Assembly (NCBI GenBank): GCA_964520425.1
Contig: CAZFMX010000056.1
Span: 1 to 22,203 of the forward strand
Length of the DNA stretch: 22,203 bases
From: JAFGFY01 sp964520425
Lineage (GTDB): Bacteria > Desulfobacterota > DSM-4660 > Desulfatiglandales > HGW-15
Reading direction: 5' to 3'
A model generated the notes under the pieces. The model was not told the origin of the DNA and ran no database searches. It worked only from the letters and a program-made list of their open reading frames with translations. How positions within the stretch are numbered: position 1 is the first letter of the stretch; the number at the start of each line of letters is the position of its first letter. The translations under genes and the position numbers were made by a program. Of this stretch, positions 1 to 7,308 are shown piece by piece.

Positions 1-358
1 TAAGTCCGGCGGGGATAAAAATCAAACTGGTTTTTGTCACCACATGCCTTTCCCCATCTAAGTAGAATTCAAGCTCTCCGCACAAATCTCTTGGATTATC
101 CGGATTTGTACCGATGACTGCGATAACTTCATCATAGTCATGACAATGGGGATTTGTCGAACGATTTGATGAATTACTCTTTACCATTTCCGGCCAAAAC
201 CACCCGCATGATACGTGAAAAGCACCCTTGATAATGTCATCTCCCAAATATAACACGCGAGTCTCCTCATTCGGATTGTAGGTTGCCTCCCAATCTTCTT
301 TATTCTGGGGTAACCTAGCGTCCGAAATAATGTACTTGCCGTATTTTGTTGTATCCAT
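1..358 (-). CDS. Cupin-fold protein (paralogue 1, 3' end outside window)
   Basis: The open frame starts at the ATG at 358, behind a GGAGG ribosome binding site, and is still open at base 1, giving 119 residues. The protein begins MDTTKYGKYI and closely resembles the next gene upstream, which begins MSGTKYGKYI. A cupin metal site is visible: PHCHDYDEV gives H71, H73 and E77 (H-x-H-x3-E), and the second cupin motif begins at SLIFIPAG just before the edge. No signal peptide is present, so it should be cytoplasmic. Cupins of this size are often metal-dependent isomerases, decarboxylases, dioxygenases or small-molecule binding proteins, and the substrate cannot be read from sequence. The gap to the upstream paralogue is only 52 bases, so the two are probably co-transcribed. 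Assignment to the cupin superfamily is fairly sure; the function is unknown. Confidence 0.75.
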   Translation of the reverse strand, partial: MDTTKYGKYIISDARLPQNKEDWEATYNPNEETRVLYLGDDIIKGAFHVSCGWFWPEMVKSNSSNRSTNPHCHDYDEVIAVIGTNPDNPRDLCGELEFYLDGERHVVTKTSLIFIPAGL

Positions 359-410
359 CGTGATATCCTCCAAAAGGATTTGAAGTACCAGTGAAAAAAA
401 GTGGTTTCAG

Positions 411-833
411 TCAAAAATATTCCTTACTGGTTCCACAGGAAAAATGGAATATCGGCCTATCTATTCTGTCAAAAAAAATAGGACCGTGCATAACATTCTT
501 CGGGATAAATATTAAGCAGCTCTTGGTAACCTTATGGACTTCGCCGCCCAAGTGTACTTCTGCTTCGGCATATAAATCCTGAGGGTTCTCAGGATCACTT
601 CCGAAAAAGGCAAGAACCTCATCATAATCGTGTTTGTGTGCTTTGCCATGAGTTTCATTAGCGAAGGCTGGTAGCGTCCAACCAGTATCAACATAGAAAG
701 CGCCATTAATGACACCGCTATCCAAATGAAGCATGGGTATTAATTCATCAGGTTTGAACTTTGGAGCCCAGGGAGCTTCTTTTTTTGGCTTGATCTCGGT
801 AACAATATATTTCCCGTATTTTGTCCCGCTCAT
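411..833 (-). CDS. Cupin-fold protein (paralogue 2)
   Basis: This is a complete 140-residue protein. I place the start at the ATG at 833, which has AGGAGG six bases upstream and matches the start of the neighbouring paralogue; a longer frame reaching 887 has no such support. Cupin motif 1 is AHKHDYDEV (H66, H68, E72). Motif 2 is LIFIPKNVMHGP, with H116 as the likely fourth metal ligand. The conserved block GAFYVDTGW matches GAFHVSCGW in the paralogue, so the pair arose by tandem duplication and has since diverged strongly in the middle. It is probably a cytoplasmic, metal-binding cupin of unknown substrate. It is divergently arranged with an MFS transporter at 1113, which suggests, without proving, that transporter and cupins handle the same small molecule. 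Confidence 0.8.
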   Translation of the reverse strand: MSGTKYGKYIVTEIKPKKEAPWAPKFKPDELIPMLHLDSGVINGAFYVDTGWTLPAFANETHGKAHKHDYDEVLAFFGSDPENPQDLYAEAEVHLGGEVHKVTKSCLIFIPKNVMHGPIFFDRIDRPIFHFSCGTSKEYF

Positions 834-898
834 GTTCTTCCTCCTCTCATGATATTTCAATGCACTATATAATCCACCATATAACATAGAAAAAATTT

Positions 899-930
899 TT
901 AACAGCTACAAAAAACAAAACTCCTGTTAA
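899..930. promoter_or_regulatory. Inverted repeat, candidate operator between cupin and MFS genes
   Basis: TTAACAG at 899-905 is repeated in inverse as CTGTTAA at 924-930, with an 18-base A-rich spacer. It lies 66 bases upstream of the cupin start on one side and upstream of the MFS gene on the other. It could be an operator for a dimeric regulator, but no regulator gene is visible in the window and the arms are only 7 bp, so chance cannot be excluded. Confidence 0.3.
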
Positions 931-975
931 GAAAGAAGATACCAAAATCAACTAACTTCAGACAGGAGGTTTCAA

Positions 976-1035
976 ATGAATAATACGGATGTTGTCAAAC
1001 CGGATAAAAATGAGCTTAATGGGATACATTCATAG
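976..1035 (+). CDS. Possible 19-residue ORF or gene remnant
   Basis: An ATG at 976 follows a strong ribosome binding site (AGGAGG at 964-969 with six bases spacing) and encodes only MNNTDVVKPDKNELNGIHS before a TAG. The ribosome binding site is better than many in the window, so something was once translated here. It may be a leader peptide for the MFS gene 78 bases downstream, or the 5' stump of a deleted gene. The peptide has no run of one amino acid and no clear attenuator hairpin follows, so classic amino-acid attenuation is not supported. Confidence 0.3.
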   Translation: MNNTDVVKPDKNELNGIHS

Positions 1036-1112
1036 AAGATGTTGTCTGAAAACGCCGGATTTGCATTTTATTAATTCTTTGTTATCTTTAAGCTATTAAG
1101 GAGATATTTACT

Positions 1113-2327
1113 ATGACTATTTATACAGCATCGGAAAGGGAGTGTCCCCTACCGGCGCCTTTAGGAAAAAACCTATATTATGTAGTCTTTATAACTTTAC
1201 TGCTATTTGTGACGGTTATGTCCCGCTTTATTCTCGCGCCTTTGATGCCGACGTTAGAAACGAATCTAGGGATTTCGCACACGCAAGCAGGATCCCTGTT
1301 TTTGTTCATTTCCATAGGGATGCTTATTTCGCAGATGCTATCCGGTTATGTGTCCTCACGATTAAACCATAGAGGAGCACTATTCATATCAGCACTGGGG
1401 ATTGGAATCCCTATGATATTACTCAAATTCAGCAGTCACCTACTTTCGATTAAAATATTACTGTTTGTTATGGGTATGGCTACAGGTCTACATATGCCTT
1501 CTGCAATGGCAACTATGACAGCAATGATTGATCGAAAAGATTGGGGGAAAGCGATCGGCATTCACGGCATGGCACCGGCTTTAAGTTTAACTATTGGTCC
1601 TTTTCTTGTGATTATGCTTCTCCGCTTTCTTTCCTGGCAGTCCATACTTTCTTCTATTGGTGTTATCTCAATCGTCGTGGCCATCACTTTCGTCAAGTAT
1701 TGTCCATGTGGAGAATTTCCCGGTGCCCCCCCAAATATAGAGAATGTCAAAATCGTTTTCCTGAAGCCGTCATTCTGGATTTTAGTCATGCTTTCCGCGT
1801 TGTCTCTGGCAGGAAATGTTGGTGTCTACTCTATGCTTCCTCTCTACCTTGTTGAAGAAGTGGGTTTTAATGGAGATTTAGCTAACACACTAGTCGGGCT
1901 TTCTCGTGTATCCGGGCTTTTCATTACATTTCTATCAGGAATGATGGTAGATAGAATAGGCGAGAAAAAACACATTGTTCTTGTAATGATAGCTGGAGGG
2001 ATCGCCACTATTATGCTGGGAATCTCTTCTGGATTCTTTTTAATCATAATGCTATTTCTACAGCCGGCAATTATTAGCTGTTTTCCTGCGGCCGGATTCT
2101 CTGCCTTGTCTCGAATAGTTCAACCTAATCTACGGAGTGTAACAATTGGGTTTTCAGCTCCGATATCATATGTTATCGGCGGTGGTGTAGGGCCCGCGCT
2201 GATAGGTTTTGTAGCAGAGTTTTACACTTTCAGTACCGGTGTAATCATTATCGGCTCCCTTATTGTTCTGTCTTCTCTTTTAGTGGTATTCCTTCAGCTC
2301 ATCGATAAGCTGGAAAACGGGTGTTGA
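1113..2327 (+). CDS. MFS transporter, 12 TM
   Basis: This 404-residue, very hydrophobic protein starts at the ATG at 1113, behind AAGGAG. It has the length and spacing of a 12-helix major facilitator. A short cytoplasmic N-terminus of about 20 residues is followed by TM1 (YYVVFITLLLFVTVM). The loop SSRLNHRGA after TM2 corresponds to the MFS signature region. A central loop around residues 195-210 (CPCGEFPGAPPN) separates the two halves, and the second-half equivalent signature is MMVDRIGEKKH. It should act in the inner membrane. The substrate is not identifiable; the overall look is of the broad MFS_1 group (anion, carboxylate or cyanate-like carriers). It is divergent from the tandem cupin genes, which may point to a shared catabolic role. 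It has no obvious partner downstream. Confidence 0.85.
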   Translation: MTIYTASERECPLPAPLGKNLYYVVFITLLLFVTVMSRFILAPLMPTLETNLGISHTQAGSLFLFISIGMLISQMLSGYVSSRLNHRGALFISALGIGIPMILLKFSSHLLSIKILLFVMGMATGLHMPSAMATMTAMIDRKDWGKAIGIHGMAPALSLTIGPFLVIMLLRFLSWQSILSSIGVISIVVAITFVKYCPCGEFPGAPPNIENVKIVFLKPSFWILVMLSALSLAGNVGVYSMLPLYLVEEVGFNGDLANTLVGLSRVSGLFITFLSGMMVDRIGEKKHIVLVMIAGGIATIMLGISSGFFLIIMLFLQPAIISCFPAAGFSALSRIVQPNLRSVTIGFSAPISYVIGGGVGPALIGFVAEFYTFSTGVIIIGSLIVLSSLLVVFLQLIDKLENGC

Positions 2328-2760
2328 AACTTCATATCGGATCTTTCTTCTCGACAATAGATTGATCGTTAACATTTGACCTAATAGTTATATCTCTCAT
2401 CTACCATCAAAGTGTCATCTCCATGCTGAAGCGGGATCTAAGGAGCCGCATGCCTTCGGTTGCTTCTCTCCCGCTTATAGGCGGCGGACTTTCACAACCT
2501 CAACCTGCAAAATACTACTTGCGCGACTCAGTCGGCACTCCCTTAATACTCCCGCATACTACTCGGGATTTTACAGTCTCTTTATTCTCGCTGACTCCTC
2601 CTTTGACATTTAGACCGCGAAAAAGGACCTTTTTTTTACTGGGATCAGATTAGATTTGACTATATACTGAGGCATCTGATAGGAATATAGCGAGGATATG
2701 ATAATCCATTGAATTCAAAACGCCTAGTAAAAATAGACCGTTATCAAGGAGGAGCGTAAA
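2328..2760. other. Gene-free stretch, possible degraded structured element
   Basis: I find no convincing gene here. A frame at 2423-2653 would give 76 residues with a low-complexity, unprotein-like composition and no ribosome binding site, so I do not call it. The reverse strand of about 2430-2590 reads like structured RNA: it contains GCAGGTTGAGGTTGTGAAAG and, further on, AGAAGCAACCGAAGGCATGC, phrasing that reminds me of the 5' (domain I) portion of bacterial group II introns. No reverse transcriptase frame and no domain V are visible, so at most this would be a truncated remnant. Confidence 0.25.
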
Positions 2761-3297
2761 ATGGCACCGGATGATATTCTAAATGGGAAAAAGATTCTCA
2801 TTGTCGATGATGAAGAAGATATTCTTGAAATATTGAAGCTTTTCCTTGAACAGTGTGACGTAGAGACCGCGTCCACCTTTGATGAGGCCAAGAATCTATT
2901 AGAGAGCAGCACTTATGATGTAGCCATCCTGGATATTATGGGTGTCAGGGGCTTCGAACTCCTGGGAATCGCCAGCGAAAGGAAAATCCCGGCCCTGATG
3001 CTTACTGCACACGGTCTAAATCCTGAAAATCTGATAAAATCCATCCAAGAGGGTGCCAAATCCTACATCCCGAAAGAAAAGATGAATGAGATAGATCTCT
3101 ATCTCCAAGAAATATTCCATGCTAAAGAGGAAGGAGTGGAGAAGCCGGGAAATTGGTTTGCCCGCCTTAGTTCCTTCTTTGATGAGAGGTTCGGCTCCAA
3201 TTGGAAAAAAGAGGATGAGAAGTTTTGGGCGGAATTTGACAAGAATTTCAAAGTCTCAGAGGAGAAGCTTTCCAAGATCAAATATTGGATTGGATAG
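2761..3297 (+). CDS. Single-domain response regulator with short C-terminal tail
   Basis: The protein has 178 residues and starts at the ATG at 2761, behind AAGGAGGA. Residues 10-125 form a CheY-like receiver: the acidic pocket is D16/D17 in ILIVDDEED, the phospho-acceptor is D58 in DVAILDIMG, and T82 (MLTAHG) and K105 (YIPKEK) complete the switch. The tail, about residues 126-178, is rich in aromatic and charged residues (NWFARLSSFFDERFG, FWAEFDKNF) and is not a known DNA-binding or enzymatic output domain. It probably works by protein-protein contact in the cytoplasm after phosphorylation by a histidine kinase encoded elsewhere. No kinase lies in this window. The receiver call is secure; the pathway is unknown. 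Confidence 0.9.
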   Translation: MAPDDILNGKKILIVDDEEDILEILKLFLEQCDVETASTFDEAKNLLESSTYDVAILDIMGVRGFELLGIASERKIPALMLTAHGLNPENLIKSIQEGAKSYIPKEKMNEIDLYLQEIFHAKEEGVEKPGNWFARLSSFFDERFGSNWKKEDEKFWAEFDKNFKVSEEKLSKIKYWIG

Positions 3298-3321
3298 AAC
3301 CCCATCTTTTCCTTTATTACG

Positions 3322-3519
3322 TTATACATCCTGATCAGAAAAATTCAACAACGCTCTGATAATCCTTGGCAATTTCCTTTTTGGCTCCGGAAGAAGCTCA
3401 AAGACTTCAGAGTCTATTTTTGGATTTTTCTCCAATTCCCAGAATGGGACATCAACGACAGACTCTTTTGGAAGATGATCCTTCTTTTTAGCCCACTGTG
3501 CTCTCTTCCGCCCTTGTAG
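3322..3519 (-). pseudogene. Start-less 65-codon coding remnant overlapping the NTT gene 3' end
   Basis: Reading the minus strand from 3519 to a TAA at 3324-3322 gives 65 residues with strongly protein-like composition, including VVDVPFWELEKNPKIDSEVF, FELLPEPKRKLPRIIRALL and the end NFSDQDV. A TGA directly precedes the frame and it has no ATG or GTG start and no ribosome binding site. It overlaps the end of the NTT transporter gene by 32 bases in another frame. Two readings fit. It may be the 3' remnant of a lost gene. Alternatively, a frameshift near the end of the transporter has cut off a C-terminal tail that once continued in this frame. A homology search would separate these. Confidence 0.45.
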
Positions 3520-4918
3520 TCATCTTTTTGTTCTCAATCCCGATCAGCACGGCCAGTGCAAACCACACGATAACGAGGCTGATGCAAAAAAGTGCGAATT
3601 GGCTTGTTTGAAAAGCAAACAATGTTGTACCTATTAAAACCAATACGGCAGACAAGACATCTCCGGCACGGACAAAAAAGGTATCGGTGGCCTGTTTGGC
3701 CTTATACTTTTCTTCTCTGGTCGTAGGCAAGAAGAGTGCGTGGCGCACTGTGTTTTGGAGAGAATAATCTGTCGAATTTTCCGCAGTCTTGGCCCAACGG
3801 ATGATGGCCATGATAGGGATAAATGCGATAACAAAATAACCACACAAAGCAATGAAGGGCAAAACAAGCAGTGCGATTCGTATACCTAGATATCTCAGAA
3901 TTCTGGAGACAAGAAACAACTGTATGAGGAGTCCCGCCAAATTGACACCCGTATAAAACTTGGCATAGAACTTGCCAATATACTCTTCAGTATAGGATTG
4001 AATGTATTCAGAGGTAATGCCTGAAATGGTCTCATTCTCCGCAGCACCCTCACTCAGCCTTTTTTTTGCATATTCGCCGGCTTTTTCAGCGACTCCAGGA
4101 TCACCGGCAAGTTCCTCTGCTCTGTTTTGCACTGTTCGACCCAAGATATACTCACCTGTGGTATTCACCCAATTTGTAAACAACATGAGAAGAGCAATGA
4201 GCAAGAGGTATTTTGTTCTAAAGAGTAGCCTGAATGCTTCTTTTTTTTCAAAGGGTTGACTCACTTCATCTGTATTGTCTTCTTTCCGGTGTCTCTCCGC
4301 TTTGTCGCGTGAATCTACAATGTTTGTCAGGACCAGGCTGCCAAGAAGAAGAGCACCAGCGACTAGCAGGAGTTGATAGACCCCCAACGGTTCAATCAAG
4401 GCACCCGTAATCATACCCCCCAAAACAGAACCTGAAGAGGCACCGACCGCGATGATGGCAAAGATCCGTTTACCGGCTTCTGGCGTATATAGGTCATTGG
4501 CAAATGCCCAGAATTGAGCAGGGACCATCATGTTGAATATGCCCAGCCATAGGTAGAATACCACGCCGAGGGGGACTCTTAAGAGCGCGAGAAGGTAAAA
4601 GACCGCCAAACACCCTACAAAAAAAGAGGTCACGGCATTGATCAACTGCCGGCGGGGAAACCGACTTCCAAGCCTGGCATACAGAGGAACAATCCCAAGG
4701 AACAATAGGGCCTGTCCTGCGGAGGCATAGCTCTTGACCTCTGCCCCTCCCCCTGTGAGAATCAAGGCTTCACGTACGGGCTTCATGATGTAATATGACG
4801 TGAATATGAGGAATATATTCAGAAGCAACAGGATGGCGGATATCCCTTCTCCTTCCCTGACTTCTGTGAAGAGATTCAGAAATTTCTCAATGTTGTTTTT
4901 TAGGCGAATTGTCGTCAT
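3488..4918 (-). CDS. NTT/TLC-family nucleotide transporter (Npt1/Npt2-like)
   Basis: I chose the ATG at 4918 (476 residues, MTTIRLKNNI...), because family members begin shortly before the first helix with a stretch like FTEVREGEG; a TTG at 4948 would add ten residues. The protein shows the TLC pattern: TM1 (ILLLLNIFLIFTSYYIM), then KPVREALILTGGG, then many helices up to a last one ending in ALAVLIGIE. Conserved-looking blocks include QFWAFANDLYTPEAGKRIF and the late RHALFLPTTREEKYKAKQ. A hydrophilic region of about 75 residues in the middle (NRAEELAGDPGVAEKAGEYA onward) separates the helix groups. NTT carriers exchange ATP/ADP or take up nucleotides in intracellular bacteria and plastids; related proteins in free-living bacteria have mostly unknown substrates. 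It is an inner-membrane protein. The start region abuts palindromic element copy A. The 3' end may be frameshifted (see the remnant at 3322-3519). Confidence 0.85.
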   Translation of the reverse strand: MTTIRLKNNIEKFLNLFTEVREGEGISAILLLLNIFLIFTSYYIMKPVREALILTGGGAEVKSYASAGQALLFLGIVPLYARLGSRFPRRQLINAVTSFFVGCLAVFYLLALLRVPLGVVFYLWLGIFNMMVPAQFWAFANDLYTPEAGKRIFAIIAVGASSGSVLGGMITGALIEPLGVYQLLLVAGALLLGSLVLTNIVDSRDKAERHRKEDNTDEVSQPFEKKEAFRLLFRTKYLLLIALLMLFTNWVNTTGEYILGRTVQNRAEELAGDPGVAEKAGEYAKKRLSEGAAENETISGITSEYIQSYTEEYIGKFYAKFYTGVNLAGLLIQLFLVSRILRYLGIRIALLVLPFIALCGYFVIAFIPIMAIIRWAKTAENSTDYSLQNTVRHALFLPTTREEKYKAKQATDTFFVRAGDVLSAVLVLIGTTLFAFQTSQFALFCISLVIVWFALAVLIGIENKKMTTRAEESTVG

Positions 4919-4954
4919 CAATGGCTGTTCATCCTCAAATAGAGGCAATAGACT

Positions 4955-5205
4955 CGCACATGAAGAGAATGGTGATGAAATCTTTTCGTCGTGACTGTCG
5001 GAAGGCCTAAGTTATTTCAGACAGTTACGGAATGGGGGATCCCCTGGCTTCCCGTTTCAGAGAAGCGGGAAGAACAGTGGAGGGGGGAGGCATCACCCCT
5101 CCGAAACTGTTTGAAATAACCAGGCCGGGAGACTCGGAATCGTAGAAAAGATGTCATCATCATTCGTTCGTAGTTCAACTGACATGTAACTTTATATCAT
5201 AGCCC
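4955..5205. repeat. Long palindromic element, copy A (outer ends missing)
   Basis: This stretch between the NTT and sppA genes aligns over its whole length with the element at 10821-11128. Shared blocks include GCACATGAAGAGAATGG, TTACGGAATGGGGGA, GGGGGGAGGCATCACCC and CCAGGCCGGGAGACT. It is itself an imperfect inverted repeat: GGCCTAAGTTATTTCAGACA on the left pairs with TGTTTGAAATAACCAGGCC on the right, around a G/C-rich centre. It lacks the outer GGTTCATCCGG ends of the full copy. Any transcript of the NTT gene starting in the spacer would begin in or near it. Confidence 0.85.
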
Positions 5206-5224
5206 ACTGATCGATTAAATCCTA

Positions 5225-7003
5225 TTATCGCGGCACCAAATCGTAGGGAAGTCTCGCATAAACTCCATTTGGATCATTCAAAAGGGCGATCTGCTTCTTA
5301 AGGTCCTCCAAGCCTCTGAAGTTCCTCCCTAAGGAAGATTGAGGCGTGATTCCCAGGGCCTTCAGAATCTCCTCTGCAAACCCTCTCTTTTTCTGGTACT
5401 GAACGAGGTTGTAATCGTCCCCTAGCCCTGCCCTCCGAGCAGCGGCATCAACGGCATCATAGAGTCCACCCAACCGATCCACCAATCCAAGTCTATACGC
5501 ATCCACACCGGACCAGACTCTTCCCTGCGCGATTTCCTCAACAACCTCCCGATCCAATTTTCTTCCTTCGCAGACCTTGGTCAAGAATTCATTGTAGATG
5601 AAGTCCACCAGCCTTTGGATCACGGCCAACTCCTCTTCTGTCTTACTTCTGAACATAGATGTCATATCCGCTTTCTCAGCGGTTCGCACCACATCCACAT
5701 TGATTCCGAAGTCATTCAACAGCCTTTGAACATTGGGCAGCATACCCCAGACTCCGATGGAACCAGTGATGGTATTAGGCCATGCAATAATCTCGTTGGC
5801 GTATGCAGATATCCAGTAACCCCCGGACGCGGCCACCGTTCCCATTGAAACCACAAGGGGTTTCTGTTGTTTGAGGAGCCGTGTCTCTCTTTGGATTACC
5901 TCGGACGCAGCTGCACTCCCCCCGGGGCTGTTCACACGCAGAACCACAGCCCTAACATTTTCGTCATTTCTGGCTTTGCGCAGCAAACTGGCCAGAGTGT
6001 TACCCCCCACCTCATTTTCATCTGATCCCTCAACAATCTCACCTTCGGCGTATATAATAGCAATCTGGTTCTTTGATTCGTGCCTTTCTGGTCCCATTGC
6101 CTTTTTGTACGCAGCGACTGAGATCACGTTTTTGAGCTCCTCCCCAGGTTTGGATCCGGTCAGTTCCCTCAATTCACTGAGAACATCGTCAAAATAGACC
6201 GACTTGTCCAGAAGGCCTTCCCTCACTCCAGTCTCGGCCATGAAGTATCCTTGGTCTGACATCAGGACATCCAGTTTTTTTAAATCTACATTCCTGGAAG
6301 ATGCAATGGCCTCCAAATAGACGTCAGTAATGCCCTTTAAGTACCCTTCAATCTGTTCACGATTTTCTTCGCTCATCCGGTCTCGGATATAGGGCTCCAC
6401 TGCGGATTTGTACTTCCCCACGCGAGTGACCTGAACTTCAATTCCATACTTGTCAAATGCATTCTTGAAAAACATGATTTGACTGGCCAACCCATTGAAT
6501 TCGAATGGCCCGGATGGATTCATATAGAGACGATCGGCCAGGGAGGCAACAAAGTAATTGGCATCATCATATGCGTTTTCAAAGGCGATAATCGGTTTTC
6601 CTGATTCCTTGAATCTCGCCAAAGAATCCCTTACTTCTTTCAAGGCTGCCCAACCTGATTTATAGCCGGCATTCGGGACTTGCCCTGTCAGGTAGATGCC
6701 CACAATTCGGTCATCATGTGAGGCGGACTCTATGGAATCCAGGACGGTCCGAAGAGGAATGGTCCCTTCCATCTCATCGCCTAATGCCTCGCCCTGCACC
6801 ACATCCTGGAGAGATCTGCCGGTAGGTTTGTCTGAAATGGGTATGGAGAGGTTCAGGGACAATACCGCTTTCTTAGGTATCTGAGGGCCCGTTTCGAACA
6901 ACATGAGGACACCACCCAAGAAAAAGACAAAACAGATCATCAGAAAAGAAAATACAAACAAACCAAGAATCGTTGCGAATAAATGCTTAAAGAAAGACTT
7001 CAT
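5225..7003 (-). CDS. sppA: Signal peptide peptidase SppA, 67K type
   Basis: The 592-residue protein starts at the ATG at 7003, behind AAGGAG with good spacing. It is membrane-bound by an N-terminal helix (about residues 8-35), followed by two tandem S49 domains. SppA cuts the signal peptides left in the membrane after protein export. The catalytic lysine is K199 in VGKYKSAVEP from the N-terminal domain. The nucleophile is S393 in TVAASGGYWISA from the C-terminal domain, preceded by VLRVNSPGGSAAASE. The length and the Lys-in-first, Ser-in-second arrangement match the long, E. coli-like form rather than the short Bacillus form, so the enzyme should be an active tetramer facing the periplasm. 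A candidate promoter lies at 7068-7097. It appears to be a single-gene unit. Confidence 0.95.
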   Translation of the reverse strand: MKSFFKHLFATILGLFVFSFLMICFVFFLGGVLMLFETGPQIPKKAVLSLNLSIPISDKPTGRSLQDVVQGEALGDEMEGTIPLRTVLDSIESASHDDRIVGIYLTGQVPNAGYKSGWAALKEVRDSLARFKESGKPIIAFENAYDDANYFVASLADRLYMNPSGPFEFNGLASQIMFFKNAFDKYGIEVQVTRVGKYKSAVEPYIRDRMSEENREQIEGYLKGITDVYLEAIASSRNVDLKKLDVLMSDQGYFMAETGVREGLLDKSVYFDDVLSELRELTGSKPGEELKNVISVAAYKKAMGPERHESKNQIAIIYAEGEIVEGSDENEVGGNTLASLLRKARNDENVRAVVLRVNSPGGSAAASEVIQRETRLLKQQKPLVVSMGTVAASGGYWISAYANEIIAWPNTITGSIGVWGMLPNVQRLLNDFGINVDVVRTAEKADMTSMFRSKTEEELAVIQRLVDFIYNEFLTKVCEGRKLDREVVEEIAQGRVWSGVDAYRLGLVDRLGGLYDAVDAAARRAGLGDDYNLVQYQKKRGFAEEILKALGITPQSSLGRNFRGLEDLKKQIALLNDPNGVYARLPYDLVPR

Positions 7004-7067
7004 TTCAACTCCTTATTTTTAGGATTGACGGGATACGTGGGATAAGGCTGTCGCTGATTTGTATACG

Positions 7068-7097
7068 AGTTTAAGAAGAAACTATGGGATGTGTCAA
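7068..7097 (-). promoter_or_regulatory. Candidate sigma70 promoter for sppA
   Basis: On the minus strand TTGACA (7097-7092) is followed after 18 bases by TAAACT (7073-7068), about 65 bases upstream of the sppA start. The -35 is perfect; the -10 matches four of six consensus bases. The remaining spacer between sppA and the S9 peptidase gene (7004-7308) is AT-rich and holds no gene. Confidence 0.4.
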
Positions 7098-7171
7098 TGG
7101 AAAAAGTTTATAAAAATATGTGGTTATGGCATTTTTCTCATAGGCTTTTGTGTAAAAGCTGAAGGAACGAA

Positions 7172-7200
7172 TTGCAAATCATAGGATTGTCCGGTAGATT
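7172..7200 (+). promoter_or_regulatory. Weak candidate promoter for the S9 peptidase gene
   Basis: TTGCAA (7172-7177) and TAGATT (7195-7200) are spaced by 17 bases, about 100 bases upstream of the peptidase start. Each hexamer matches four of six consensus bases, so this is only suggestive. Confidence 0.25.
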
Positions 7201-7308
7201 ATCCCTATGGATGAGAACAAAAGGGTTTAGGGATCGTCTCCGACTTTAAAAATTGTGATCAGGGTATTCCGACTATTTATTTTAAGCCCTGAGAGGATGG
7301 AAGCTTCT

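Noticed and set aside
181..414. 77-codon minus-strand frame over the first cupin gene
   Set aside because: It is out of frame with the clearly homologous cupin reading frame starting at 358, whose product aligns with the adjacent paralogue.
2423..2653. 76-codon plus-strand frame in the spacer after the MFS gene
   Set aside because: It has no ribosome binding site, unusual composition (many Ser, Pro, Thr, Leu) and no recognisable domain. The reverse strand looks more like structured RNA.
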